The position numbers and the translations under genes were made by a program. From Tremella fuciformis (Eukaryota; Basidiomycota; Tremellomycetes; Tremellales; Tremellaceae): a stretch of DNA of 64,000 nucleotides. Positions 21,337 to 32,400 of this stretch are shown here, piece after piece. The stretch covers positions 1,924,501 through 1,988,500 of the forward strand of contig CP136495.1 of NCBI GenBank assembly GCA_032768795.1, read 5' to 3'. Every line of letters begins with the position of its first letter. The stretch's first letter is position 1. The notes under the pieces are model-generated. The model saw only the letters and a list, made by a program, of their open reading frames with translations, did not search any database and was not told the origin of the DNA.

Positions 21337-22479
21337 ATGGCACCATCGACTCGACGAACCACGTCGACAGATCCTGAGCATCAGCACATTGCTCTACCCA
21401 CAAACCTACGACTACCGGTGGACACTCGACTGAGAGCCGCCGCGACCAACATGGCCCAACCATTGGGTGATCAGCCGTCTGTGCAGCAGTTGCTCGCGCA
21501 AATCGTGCAGCTTCAGGCGGCCCTCGTCGAGCAGCAGGCGCAGCAACGACAGGGCTCGCCAGGCGTTGGGAACCCGTCCGAGCCGAAGGCGAACCCGCCT
21601 GACACGTTTAACGGCAAGGACCCAGCCGCTTTGGAGCGGTTCATCATGCAGTGCGAGACGGTCTTCAAGCTGCAGCCGTCGAAGTTCTCTGGCGACACGC
21701 ACAAGGTCATGTATGTGATCTCGTTCCTCAGGGGATTCGTGCTCGACGCGATTCAGCCCTTGGCGACAGGGCGAGACAGCGATTTGAACGAGAACGGAGA
21801 GCATGTCGAGGCTGGCGACTACCTCGACGAGAAAATTCGGACTTACGCTGGGCTTCGTCGCTACCTGCGCGAGAACTTTGGGGATCCCGACGCGAAGGGG
21901 ACTGCTCGACGCAAGTACTTCTCGCTGCGGCAGACGGGATCGGCAGCCGAATACTTCGCCAAGATTCGGGAGTACACGTCAGTCCTCTCATGGGAGCTCG
22001 ACGAGCAAGCAACGGCTCGTGCCAAGGAAGGGCTCTCCGACGTGCTTCAGGACGAGGTGGCCAGGCACCCCAAAGAGTTCGAGACCTTTGCCGAGCTGCA
22101 GGCGTTTGTGGTCCGCCTCGACAACAGTCTGCGAGCAAGGGAGGCAGAGAAGAACAAGGCGGAGAACAGGCGAGAGAAGAAGAAGACTGTCCTGGGCGGC
22201 AACAACGGCGGATCTACAGCGGTTACGTCAGAGGTTGGAGCGGCGGCGACGAACCCCAGACCCTCACCTGGCCCGACAACCTCGTCGAGTCTCAACTCCG
22301 CTGCAGCCCCTCGACGAGTCTACCCTCCTCGCCCTAGGCTCACTCCGGACGAGCACGAGAGGCGAGGCAGCCAGGGCCTTTGCTTCAAGTGCGGAAACGC
22401 TGGGCATCTTGCGCGCGACTGCCCAGGCTCGTTCAACCCCGGCCAACGCGTGAAGCAGGAGCCGCAGGGGGAAGCCTGA
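21337..22479 (+). CDS. nested Ty3 Gag
   Basis: A 380-residue protein from the first ATG after the primer-binding site. The middle is a retrotransposon Gag helical region (NPPDTFNGKDPAALERFIMQ and AEYFAKIREYTSVL). It ends with a single zinc knuckle CFKCGNAGHLARDC near residue 350, which binds element RNA. Gag forms the cytoplasmic particle in which reverse transcription takes place. The pol frame overlaps its last 142 nt in the -1 frame. Confidence 0.9.
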   Translation: MAPSTRRTTSTDPEHQHIALPTNLRLPVDTRLRAAATNMAQPLGDQPSVQQLLAQIVQLQAALVEQQAQQRQGSPGVGNPSEPKANPPDTFNGKDPAALERFIMQCETVFKLQPSKFSGDTHKVMYVISFLRGFVLDAIQPLATGRDSDLNENGEHVEAGDYLDEKIRTYAGLRRYLRENFGDPDAKGTARRKYFSLRQTGSAAEYFAKIREYTSVLSWELDEQATARAKEGLSDVLQDEVARHPKEFETFAELQAFVVRLDNSLRAREAEKNKAENRREKKKTVLGGNNGGSTAVTSEVGAAATNPRPSPGPTTSSSLNSAAAPRRVYPPRPRLTPDEHERRGSQGLCFKCGNAGHLARDCPGSFNPGQRVKQEPQGEA

Positions 22480-25400
22480 GGGGTCCCGAGCTACAAGGAG
22501 AAACTCGAGACCCCGCTCCATACACACTCTCCGCCCTCACGCCTCCTGAACAACCGACTTCACCTCTCAAATCCTCTAATCCGACGCCCACTCACCCACC
22601 GACGGGGTCCGCTTCCCTCGTCGAGGAAGATCAACATGAAGAAGAAGCAGAGGACCTGGAGTCCGAGAAGGAGTCTGTACAGAGTGCTAGTGATGCCGAG
22701 GAATGCATGAGCGGTGAGGCTTGCAGGCTGGGAAGGCATCAAGCTGTCGTAGCAGGAAAAGTGGACGGGACGGCCGCTTGCATACTGTTAGATACAGGCG
22801 CAGGCGGGACCTTCATTGATCAGGACTACGCCGAAGGCCAGGGCTTGACCCAACAGAAGTTGGAGCGACCCAAGAATGTCCTCCTGTTCGACGGCGAACC
22901 GTCATCCGCGGGCGAAATCACCCACGAAGTGGTGGCCCCGGTGGAGACGCTTGGGGAAACAAGTGAAGAACGGCTAGCGGTTACGCGGCTCGCAGGTGCA
23001 GACGTCGTGCTAGGGTACGACTGGATGCAAGAGAAGAGAGTAGTCATGGACATGGGAGCTATGGAAGTCACCCGTGGAGAAGAAAAGGTGGCCTCGTCGA
23101 CGGTCGTCGAGGCTGCTTCAAGTGATCTGGCCATTTTGGCTACCAGAGCAAGAAGAGAGAGAGGAAAACACGCGGGGCAGTCCCGTAGGAGCTCCCCGAA
23201 CCATATCCCCTTGCGGATCAATCGGTGGGAGCAGAACAGGCTCGCCGCAGAGCGGCTGCGAGGGACTGTCACCGACGAGCTCGAGGAAGTGGTGGGGCGT
23301 TTGGACGGGCATCTTGGGTTTGACGAGTACACTCTGTCAGAGGAGGAGTCCCAGGCGGTGCGAAGGATCGTTCCGGAGTACTACCATGAGTTCCTCGATG
23401 TGTTCCACCCTCGTCGACCCGCCGACACGCTGCCGCCGAGTAGAGAATACGACCTGCGGATCAGACTGAAGGAGGGCGCAGAACTACGGGTCGCACCGCT
23501 TTACCAACTGTCGCCGGATCAAATGAGAGCACTCAGGGAGCTCCTCGCCAAAGAGCAAGCAGCAGGCAAGATCAGGCCATCGAACGCGGCGTATGGGTCG
23601 CCGAGCTTTTTCGTCCCTAAGAAGGTTGCCGGCGAATGGCGAATGGTGGTCGATTACCGGAAGCTCAACGAGGCAACAGTGTCGGACGCGTACCCCTTGC
23701 CGTTGATTTCCCAAGTCACGGGTGATCTGGCGGAGTCAGAGTGGTACACCAAGTTCGACCTACCGGGAGCCTACCAGCTTCTTCGCATGGCGCCAGGACA
23801 CGAAGCCTATACCGCCTTTAGGACGCCTTTGGGGATGTTCGAGTCCCTGGTAGTGCGAGATGGCTTGAAGAACGCGCCAGCAGTCTTCCAGCACTTCCTC
23901 AACGAGGTGCTCAGAGAGTTCGTTGGGCGGGGAGTGGTGATCTACATCGACGACATTTTGGTCCACGCCAAGAGCCTCGACGAGCTTCGTTCCCTCACAA
24001 AGGCGGTACTCGAGGCGTTGCGGAAGGCGGGACTGTATGTGAAAGCGTCGAAATCCGAGTTCGAGAAGAGGAAGGTCGACTTTCTGGGCTTTGTCATCTC
24101 CCGAGAAGGCGTGGAAGCGAATCCGGAGTACGTGAAAGGCGTCGTCGACTTCCCAGCACCAAGCAACCTCCTCGAAGTACGCCGGTTCTTGGGTCTGGCA
24201 AACTATTACCGCCGCTTCGTACCCAACTTTGCCAAGGTAGCGCTCCCCCTAGTGTTGCTGACAAAGAAGGGAGTCCCGTTTGGTTGGGGAGACGCGCAGG
24301 CAAGAGCCTTCGAAGAGATCAAGAGGCGAATGAGCGAGCCCCCTGTATTAGCCCATTTCGACCCTGCATTCGAGACCATCGTGCAGACCGACGCTTCGCT
24401 CTACGGGTGGGGATTTGTGATATCACAGATTAACCCCTCGACGAGCCTCGAGCACCCGGTGGCCATAGAGTCTGGGTCGTTTTCGGGGGCAGAGTTGAAC
24501 TGGACGACTACAGAGAAGGAGTTCCTGGCGATAGTGATGGCGTTCAAGCGGAAGCGACATCTCCTTCTGCAAGTAAGCTGCACGGTCCTCACGGATCACC
24601 ACAACCTCAGCTATTGGATGGAGCCGAGGAAACTGAGTGGGCGGGTTGCGCGATGGGTCGACGCCCTGGCAGGATTCTCCTTCCGAATCGTGTATCGTCC
24701 CGGGCTCAAAGCGGCTTACCCAGACGCTCTGTCGAGGAGGCCCGACTACAAGCCTGATGGATTGGACCTGGAGGAGCAACGAGTGCAGGCCTTACCTGGG
24801 TTTGACCAAGAAAGCAAGGTCGAGACGTCGTTGGGGTACATGCTTCGGGCACTCATCGAGGAGCCTCGACGAGGCTCGTCGAGTCCAGATCCAGAGGCAA
24901 GAGAGGATCCGCAGACGGGTACTCGGAGCACCTGGGAGGAGGATGAGGAGTTCGAGCACGCTGGAGAAGAGTTGGAGAGGATCAAGAAGGAGGAGAACGG
25001 AGTGGTGATTGATGCGGCGGGATTCCCCAAGCTGTTTGGGTTGGTTCAAAGGATGGGCCTCGACGAGCCCACACGAGCCAAGGTAGAGCCTGGCGGGGCC
25101 CTGCGACTCAATGGGCGGCTATACCTCACTGGCAAGGGCGATGGGCGGCTCCGAGCCATAAGGGATCGACATGAGGGGATCCTAGCGGGACATCCGGGAA
25201 TCACCAAGATGTTGGAGTTGCTCAGGAGGGACGTCTGTTGGCTGGGGCTGCGGCGCGATGTTGAGGCCTACGTACAGGGTTGTGCCATCTGCCAGAGGAC
25301 AAAGACAAGCAGGCAGCGCCCTCATGGTCTCCTCCAGAGTCTCGAAGTCCCGGAAGGCCCGTGGCAAGCAATTTCCATGGACTTCATCGAGGAGCTCCCC

Positions 25401-26447
25401 GGCAGCCAGGGCTTCAACTCCATCCTCGTCGTGGTAGACCGCCTGACGAAGTGGGCTATCTTCGTGCCGACAACGACTCGCCTCACAACGGCGGGACTCG
25501 TCGACCTCATCATCGACAATGTCGTGGCGCAGCATGGGTTGCCAAGATCCATCGTATCTGATCGAGGGAGCAAGTTTACTAGTCGACTATGGGGAGCACT
25601 GTGTGGGGCCCTGGGGATCAAGATCAGCCTGTCGACAGCCTTCCATCCCCAAACCGACGGGCAGACGGAGCGAGTCAATCAGGTCCTCGAGCAGTACCTA
25701 CGGGTATTCTGCGATCACAGACAAGACAATTGGTCGAGTCTGCTGCAGAGAGCAGCCTTCGCCTATAACAATACCCAGCACTCGGCGATCAAGATGAGCC
25801 CGTTCGAGGCGAACTTTGGGTACTCGCCGCGATGGACTGATGACTTGAGAGAGAGCGCCGAGCGAGCGGAGATACCGTCGGTCAAGGAAAAGCTTGGGTC
25901 CCTCGACGAGGTGCACCGATCTTGCCAACAAGCCATACAGCAAGCCAATGAGCGGTACGCCAAGTATTACGATGCAAAGAGAAGGGATGCGCCAGTGTTG
26001 AAGGTGGATGATATGGTCATGCTGTCGATGGAGAACATCAAGACTCGTCGACCCTCGAAGAAGCTCGACATCAAATGGGGGGGACCATACAAAATCCTCG
26101 CTAAGACGGGTCCATCAACGTACAAGCTGGAGCTGCCGGCGACGATGAGGGTGAGCCCGGTCTTCAACGTCCTCCGTCTTAAGCCATACCACCCGCCGAG
26201 GATCCCTGGACAGACCTACGACCCTCCGCCACCAGTGGAGGTCGACGACGAGGGCCCTAGCTATGAGGTGAAGAACGTCGTCGACTCGAGGAAAAGGGGC
26301 AGAAAGGTGGAGTACCTCGTCGAGTGGGTGGGGTACGAAGGAACAGATGAGGAGACGACCTGGGAACCAGTGGAGAACATTACTGGTGCTCTCGAAAGCG
26401 TCGAGAGCTTCCACAAAAGGAACCCAGGGAAACCAAGAGGAATATAA
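22338..26447 (+). CDS. nested Ty3 Pol with chromodomain
   Basis: The frame is open from 22338, just after a TAG, to the stop at 26445-26447, and is -1 relative to Gag. It is therefore probably made by -1 frameshifting in the overlap, although I found no standard slippery heptamer. In order it has an aspartic protease (LLDTGAGGTFIDQDY), RT (MVVDYRKLNEATVSDAYPLP and VIYIDDILVHA), RNase H (IVQTDASLYGWGF), integrase (GHPGITKML, GCAICQRTK, MDFIEELPGS, VSDRGSKFTS and HPQTDGQTE) and a C-terminal chromodomain (YLVEWVGYEG then TTWEP). The usual PFGL of RT is replaced by VRDGLKNAPAVF. No stop or frameshift is seen, so the copy may be active. Confidence 0.93.
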   Translation, partial: AHSGRAREARQPGPLLQVRKRWASCARLPRLVQPRPTREAGAAGGSLRGPELQGETRDPAPYTLSALTPPEQPTSPLKSSNPTPTHPPTGSASLVEEDQHEEEAEDLESEKESVQSASDAEECMSGEACRLGRHQAVVAGKVDGTAACILLDTGAGGTFIDQDYAEGQGLTQQKLERPKNVLLFDGEPSSAGEITHEVVAPVETLGETSEERLAVTRLAGADVVLGYDWMQEKRVVMDMGAMEVTRGEEKVASSTVVEAASSDLAILATRARRERGKHAGQSRRSSPNHIPLRINRWEQNRLAAERLRGTVTDELEEVVGRLDGHLGFDEYTLSEEESQAVRRIVPEYYHEFLDVFHPRRPADTLPPSREYDLRIRLKEGAELRVAPLYQLSPDQMRALRELLAKEQAAGKIRPSNAAYGSPSFFVPKKVAGEWRMVVDYRKLNEATVSDAYPLPLISQVTGDLAESEWYTKFDLPGAYQLLRMAPGHEAYTAFRTPLGMFESLVVRDGLKNAPAVFQHFLNEVLREFVGRGVVIYIDDILVHAKSLDELRSLTKAVLEALRKAGLYVKASKSEFEKRKVDFLGFVISREGVEANPEYVKGVVDFPAPSNLLEVRRFLGLANYYRRFVPNFAKVALPLVLLTKKGVPFGWGDAQARAFEEIKRRMSEPPVLAHFDPAFETIVQTDASLYGWGFVISQINPSTSLEHPVAIESGSFSGAELNWTTTEKEFLAIVMAFKRKRHLLLQVSCTVLTDHHNLSYWMEPRKLSGRVARWVDALAGFSFRIVYRPGLKAAYPDALSRRPDYKPDGLDLEEQRVQALPGFDQESKVETSLGYMLRALIEEPRRGSSSPDPEAREDPQTGTRSTWEEDEEFEHAGEELERIKKEENGVVIDAAGFPKLFGLVQRMGLDEPTRAKVEPGGALRLNGRLYLTGKGDGRLRAIRDRHEGILAGHPGITKMLELLRRDVCWLGLRRDVEAYVQGCAICQRTKTSRQRPHGLLQSLEVPEGPWQAISMDFIEELPGSQGFNSILVVVDRLTKWAIFVPTTTRLTTAGLVDLIIDNVVAQHGLPRSIVSDRGSKFTSRLWGALCGALGIKISLSTAFHPQTDGQTERVNQVLEQYLRVFCDHRQDNWSSLLQRAAFAYNNTQHSAIKMSPFEANFGYSPRWTDDLRESAERAEIPSVKEKLGSLDEVHRSCQQAIQQANERYAKYYDAKRRDAPVLKVDDMVMLSMENIKTRRPSKKLDIKWGGPYKILAKTGPSTYKLELPATMRVSPVFNVLRLKPYHPPRIPGQTYDPPPPVEVDDEGPSYEVKNVVDSRKRGRKVEYLVEWVGYEGTDEETTWEPVENITGALESVESFHKRNPGKPRGI

Positions 26448-26587
26448 CGCATGGACTACTGGCGGTGACGATGATCTGGATCGAGATTCGTCACCCAAGC
26501 TGAGTCCTATCCCTGCATCCCCTGTACAACATGAACAACACGGCATATGAACATGAGCTAAGAAAGAACTATGTACACTATCTACAT

Positions 26588-28388
26588 TCACGACCCCGAA
26601 CCACTCGCCTCCGCCACGTCGTCGAACATGGGCCCGACCATCGCCCTAAGGTCCAGCCCCAGGAGCCTCGCGTGCCGCCTCGCCTCCTCGACGTGGTACG
26701 CCCTGTCCGCCGGGATGGACTGGGCCAGCGTGACATGGTGCTGAAGGACACCGATGTCGAGCCTCGTCGAGGGAGTCCACGACAAGGGAGCTGGCGCGGA
26801 TGGGCGGGCAGGAGTCGACACCGGAGGCGGCGTCGGAGGCGGCACGGGAGCCGGCACGGGTTGACGAACCGACCGGCGAAGTCGGTCGGTGAAGGCGGCC
26901 GGGCCGACAACAGGCGTGGGGGCGGGAGTCGGCGAAGGCGGGTCGACATCCGCGAAGCTCACAGCCCGGCGAGCTCTGGGTGTCGAGGACGAGCTGGCGG
27001 GTCGTCGAGGAGTCGGGCTGGAGTTGAACGAGCAACCTGAGGCTGTGCCACAGGTGTAGCACTTCAACTTCGGCCCGCCTCCATCTAGGACCCTACACGG
27101 CAAGTTGTCCGAACGACACCGCTGGCATCGCTGGCGGCCGTTGAGCGTGCGGAGAGGTCGCCCTTTTGCCTGAGCCTGCAAGATCAGCGTGAGAGGCTGG
27201 AGAGTAGAAGACAACAACGCACCAGGGCCCATGGGAGGGTCCTATTCGATCCCCGGCCGAACGTCGGGTAGAATGGCCCTGGGAATGAGCGGGGACCTCA
27301 ACAGATGGCGGACGTACCGAAAAAGGCGCGGTCCAGCGCATTCCTACACCGGACTCGAGGGCCAGCCTCGAGTCGCCTCGACGACGCCTCGCTTCCCTCC
27401 CCATCGGATCCTCCACTGCCCGCTTCGGATTCCCCAACGGATCCTTCGCTGCCCGCTTCGGATCCGTCTCCCGTCGAGATGCTGCCCTCCACGACGTCTT
27501 CTCCTACACCTGCGTTGTCCACGGCGGCCGGGAGAGCATCGGCTACCTCAGACACCCCAAGATACCGGGTTGAGGCTGAACGCAGGCGAGAGGAGTACAT
27601 GCCGCCAACAGGCGACACGCGACGACGCTTTGGGGTTGGGGAGAGGGGAGGCGGTATCGTTGGCAGGGGAGTGTTGCCTGGGGAACCGGGCGACTCGACT
27701 CGACGCCGGCGGCGTGGGTTGATTGGCGGAGTCGGAGAGCGGGATGGCGGAGGCATAGAAGGCGGGGGAAGGAGAAGGATAGGCGAGCCGAGGGGGACGA
27801 GGGGATAGGGCGGTATGATGGGGGATCCGGTCCCACCACCAATGTAGGGGCGAAGAGGCCGAGGCGAGGCCGGCTCGAACGGCAAGGAGTGGGCTTCTCG
27901 ATAGCGACTCTCGCCAGCGAAAGCCGCGTCGGAAGCCTGGGAAGACGGGGGCGAGGCGTCTGAGTAGCCGCTGGACGTAGAGGAGGTAGCACAGCTACTC
28001 TCCCTAGCGGCTCTGACGGTCCCCTGGTGCCGACGGATCTCGGCGTGTATGTCTGCTAGCGAGCGCAGAATCGCTGTACGCCCTGGGCATCAATACAAGC
28101 AGTAGGGTGACTCAACAATCACTCACCGCTTGGCGCAGCACTGGCAGCATCCGACCAGTCGAGCTCATCGACGAGCTCGTCGATCTCCTCGACCGGTGTG
28201 GGCTCCGGAGTTCGAGGACGGACCGCCCATCGAGGGAACAGTCGAGGAGGGGGAGCGTCGACAGCCGACTCGGGGGAGGATGGCGGCGTCGTGGGGCTGG
28301 GGGAAGGGGTTTTGGTCATCGTGACCAGGCGTAGAGGTCGTCCTCGGAGGACGATTTTGAGGGAGGGATCGGTGGCGTTGGAGAACAT
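26588..28388 (-). CDS. antisense spliced gene in nested Ty3, 556-aa Cys-cluster protein
   Basis: Four exons (28388-28127, 28082-27318, 27278-27223, 27175-26588) with introns of 44, 39 and 47 bp give 557 codons including the stop. All junctions keep frame. The gene runs opposite to gag-pol, tail to tail with pol, between pol and the 3' LTR. The protein is mostly Pro/Ser-rich. Near residue 380 it has a cysteine pair cluster, CQRCRSDNLPC then KCYTCGTASGC, possibly zinc-binding. Shortly after is RRAVSFADVD, which fits the RVxF docking pattern for protein phosphatase 1. A helical C-terminus has YHVEEARRHARLLGLDL. A TATAAA lies 61 bp upstream. Function unknown; a role in controlling or aiding the element is a guess. 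Confidence 0.68.
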
Positions 28389-28448
28389 ATGATGCGTTGG
28401 AGTGGAGAGTTTGGAATGGACGGGACGAGTAGCCTCGTCGAGAGGGGG

Positions 28449-28454
28449 TTTATA
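28449..28454 (-). promoter_or_regulatory. TATA box of the nested antisense gene
   Basis: TATAAA on the minus strand, 61 bp before the antisense ATG. The rest of 28389-29059 shows no further gene. Confidence 0.55.
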
Positions 28455-29059
28455 CCTTTTGGAGGGGACATGGCGGGGACGAGGGACGAGAGGGCACTTG
28501 ACGACGAGAGCAGGCAACACGACTTTTCACGACAGTTTGGCGACTTGTTGCCTAGCAACGAGCAACATGATCGACAGAAGGGCGTAGCGCGGAGCGGCAA
28601 TCACCGGTTATCTCGCGGCGACTGCCGCATTGGGCAATCTGACCCCGGCCTCGTGGCCGAGGTCGACTCGAGGTCGACTTACATACGCGCAAATTCCAGC
28701 ATGAGACGCCTATAGCTCAGCAACGGGCGGGCTATCCAGCACAGGGATCACCCTCGACACCACGCGCGTCGGGACACATGCGGGCTGCACACTACCTGTG
28801 CCCGTTAGTCACTCCACGACGGCAACACAGCCTACGCCCCGACTAGCGCCTAGAAAGATAGCACCAGCTGCGCGAGACCTCGAGCGACCAAGAAGGACGG
28901 ACCGTCGACGAGACCAGGCCCTGCTTACACACCCACAGACCCTCGGGATCAGCCCTGCGAGGAATGACCAAAAGACACGGCTTAGCGCGAGGCGGGAGCA
29001 AAGGCTCAGGCCATACAAGCTGCCCCGCCTCGCCCGCCATCTCGCAGGAGCTCGATTTC

Positions 29060-29073
29060 AGAGGGGGGCAGAG
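29060..29073 (+). other. polypurine tract of nested element
   Basis: AGAGGGGGGCAGAG (one pyrimidine) directly before the 3' LTR, the expected plus-strand primer. Confidence 0.8.
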
Positions 29074-29477
29074 TGTCACGTCGGCCACGCCTCCATGATC
29101 ACCAAAGCACGCCTACGAGCCTCGTTCCAGCCCAGCACGCCTGTCAAACACGTGAGCCTATCGTCGATCCTCGAGTAGCCTCGACGACGCTCGAGTAGCC
29201 TCGACGACTTTAGAGCTCGAGCCTCGTCGATGGTGTTTCAAGGAGAAAGCCCAAGGCGGTGCAGAGGAGGGCACGGGTGATATATATACAAGTCCTCACC
29301 CGTAGACCGTCCTTAGCACCGTGGTATTGAGTCCCATGGATAGAAAGTAACGGCGCAGCCGTGTTGTCGACGCACGAGAGGCTGTAGGACACACCTTCTC
29401 GTGGAAGACAGAGACAGATCAACAGACAGCACGTGTGAGAGGGCCTATCAGTCGACGACCGGCCTGGCCCCGTGACA
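29074..29477 (+). repeat. 3' LTR of nested element
   Basis: 404 bp, matching 20895-21298. Both copies contain the same 70-codon antisense open frame, which I treat as incidental. Confidence 0.95.
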
Positions 29478-29482
29478 CCAGG
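29478..29482. repeat. target site duplication, right copy (nested element)
   Basis: CCAGG after the nested 3' LTR, matching 20890-20894. Confidence 0.9.
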
Positions 29483-32400
29483 CCACTGCGTGGCTCTACA
29501 CCGCCATTACGACGGCGGAACCGCCTACTGAGACAGAGCTACCTGCCGAATATGCACACTACAAGGACGTATTCGATAAAGGACAGGCCGATAAACTACC
29601 AGAACATCGGCAATTCGACCATGCCATCCAACTGAGCTCGGACAAGGTACCACCAGCTGGGCCTATCTACGCACTTAGCCCACGAGAAAGGGAAGAACTA
29701 ATGGCGTACCTGCGAGAAAACCTGGATAAAGGCTTCATCAGAGAGTCACGATCCCCCGCAGGAGCACCAGTCCTATTCGTCAAAAAGAAGGACGGAAGTC
29801 TGCGATTATGCGTCGATTACCGCAAGCTCAACGCCATGACAATCAAGAACAAATACCCTTTGCCCCTGATAGGCGACGTAATCGACCAAATACGTGGGTC
29901 GACCGTGTTTACCAAGTTAGACCTACGGGGAGCATACAACCTCGTCCGCATAGCGGAGGGGGATGAGTGGAAGACAGCCTTCCGGACACCCTTCGGACAA
30001 TACGAGTACCTGGTCATGCCCTTCGGGCTCTGCAACGCACCAGGCTCGTTCCAGCTATTTATCAACCACGTCTTCCACGACCTACTCGACAAGTACGTGG
30101 CTGTATACCTCGACGATATATTGGTGTACTCCAAGGATCTGGAACACCATACCCGCCACGTACAGGAAGTCCTGCGACGACTACGAGAGTATAAGCTATT
30201 CGCCAAACTCTCGAAATGCCAATTCCACAGCAACGAGGTGGAGTTCCTGGGTTTCGTTCTTAACAAAAACGGCATCAAGATGGACCCAAAGAAGGTGGAG
30301 GCGGTACAAGACTGGCCCACGCCTACGAACTTGAAGGAGACACAGTCGTTTGTAGGGTTCGCCAACTTCTACCGCAGATTCATCAGGAACTTTTCGGTAA
30401 TAGCCAAATCCTTACACGACTTAACCAAGAAGGGAACGCCCTTCCAATGGGGACCCAAACAGCAGGACGCTTTCGATTCTCTCAAGCGAGCGATGACTAC
30501 GGCTCCCGTACTCAGCCACTACGACCCAAATCTTCCCCTATTACTAGAAACGGACGCGTCGGACTACGCTCTGGGTGCGATCCTGTCACACACCTACCCA
30601 GATGGTACGACCAGACCCATCGCATATGCTTCTCGGAAGATGGATCCGGCAGAACTCAACTATCCAGTTCACGACAAGGAGTTCCTAGCCATCGTGTACG
30701 CATTCAAGAGTTGGCGACATTACCTCGAAGGTACCCGAGTACGAGTGGTCGTACTATCCGATCACAGAAGCCTAGAGTACTTCTTAACCACCAAGCAATT
30801 GACAAGGAGGCAAGCTAGATGGAGCGAGTACATGGCCGATTTCGACTTTGTCATCCAATATAGGCCAGGCAAACAAGCTACCAAGCCGGATGCCCTGTCC
30901 AGACGACCAGACTATCGACCTACGGACACCAAAGCAACCACCTTGTCACCAGAACTCAACGCGCACAACTTCAAGGCGTTGCTTTCTTCAGCACAGTACC
31001 TGGCAACTAGGGTCGAATACAAGGACCCTATGGCTCAAGAAGACTTTAAGGGCGCCATGGATGTGCACGAACAACAAAAATACGTGGCTCTTACGGAGAG
31101 CCATCCCGAAGAATACAAACACAAGGACGGCCTCTTCTACTACCACGACCTACCTATCGTGCCCGAGAAGCAACGAACCACGGTCCTCATATGGGCTCAT
31201 AACCTACCGACGGCTGGCCACCCGGGGGTGGCCAAGACCACATCCAGGCTACTTGCAAGATTCTGGTGGCCGAGGATGCGACGAGACGTCAAAACATGGG
31301 TAAAGCATTGCGGAACGTGCCAAAAGACCAAACATACCAACCAACTACAACCAGGATTACTGCTAGACATACCTGTGGCAGAACGACCCTGGTCAACTGT
31401 ATCTACCGACTACATCACCAAACTACCGGACTCCAAGGGCTATACCAACATCAGTGTCTGGGTAGACCAGCTAACGAAGGCGGCGATCTTTATACCTATC
31501 GACAAGCTCGACGCCCCTACCCTGGCGGAGGCGTTTCTTACGAAAGTCTACCCAAGAACGGGGTTACCAGACCGTATCATCTCGGACAGAGGAGCACAGT
31601 ACGTGTCAGCTTTCTGGCGCACAGTAACCAGTAAGCTTGGCTGTGACCTCAAGTTCTCTACCGCGTACCACCCACAAACGGATGGGCAAACCGAGATAGT
31701 CAACAAGTGGCTGGGACAGTACCTACGCGTATATGCCAACTACGAACAGGATGACTGGTCCGTGCTGCTTCCTACAGCAGAATTCGTATACAACACCACG
31801 GTGCACGGAACCACCAGAATGACCCCCTACGATGCTTGGTACGGCTACACCCCTAGGCAGAATATGACAGACCCATTGGGAAGTTCCTCGCACGAAAGCG
31901 AGGAGGGGGTGACGTATACACGCAGGATATTTGAAAGATTCAAGTACCTTCAAGAACAGATCAAGCACGCACGGGCACAGAACAAGCGACAATATGACCG
32001 TAAACGCCGGTTACAGACTTTCAAAGTGGGCGACCTAGTCTTACTTTCTGCTCGAAACTACAAAGGAGCTAGGACGTCAGCCAAACTAGATAACCGGTGG
32101 TTAGGACCATTCAAGGTGGCAGCAAAGGTCAACGACAACGCGTACAAGCTGCACCTCCCCGAGTCCTACAGGATCCACGACGTGATCAACGTGGAATACC
32201 TGAAGCCCTTCTACACCTCAGAGGAAGCAAGTACTAGCCAGTTACAACCTACGCAGTCGCCCGTCAGCGACATAGTGTTAGATGACAACGGCTATACCTA
32301 CGAGGCGATCCTTGACGAACGAATGGTCAAGGACAAACAGGGGATTACCTCCAAACACTACCGTATCAAGTGGATAGGATGGCCTATCAGTGACAGTACA

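Larger units (their letters stand above)
20895..29477 (+). mobile_element. nested Ty3 (chromovirus-type) LTR retrotransposon
   Basis: An 8583-bp element with 404-bp LTRs (TGTCACGT to CCGTGACA, with 6-bp terminal inverted ends) and a CCAGG duplication. Between the LTRs lie gag, an overlapping pol in another frame, and a long spliced gene on the opposite strand. All frames are open, and the two LTRs agree wherever I compared them, so it looks complete and young. It landed in the outer element's polyprotein and is therefore younger than the outer insertion. Confidence 0.95.

Noticed and set aside
26588..28388. env-like interpretation of the frame between pol and the 3' LTR
   Set aside because: The frame is on the opposite strand, is spliced, and lacks a signal peptide or transmembrane segment.
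28706..28780. Possible tRNA (ATAGCTCAGCAACGGGCGGG resembles an A box)
   Set aside because: No B box (GGTTCGANNCC) or acceptor-stem pairing follows at the right distance.
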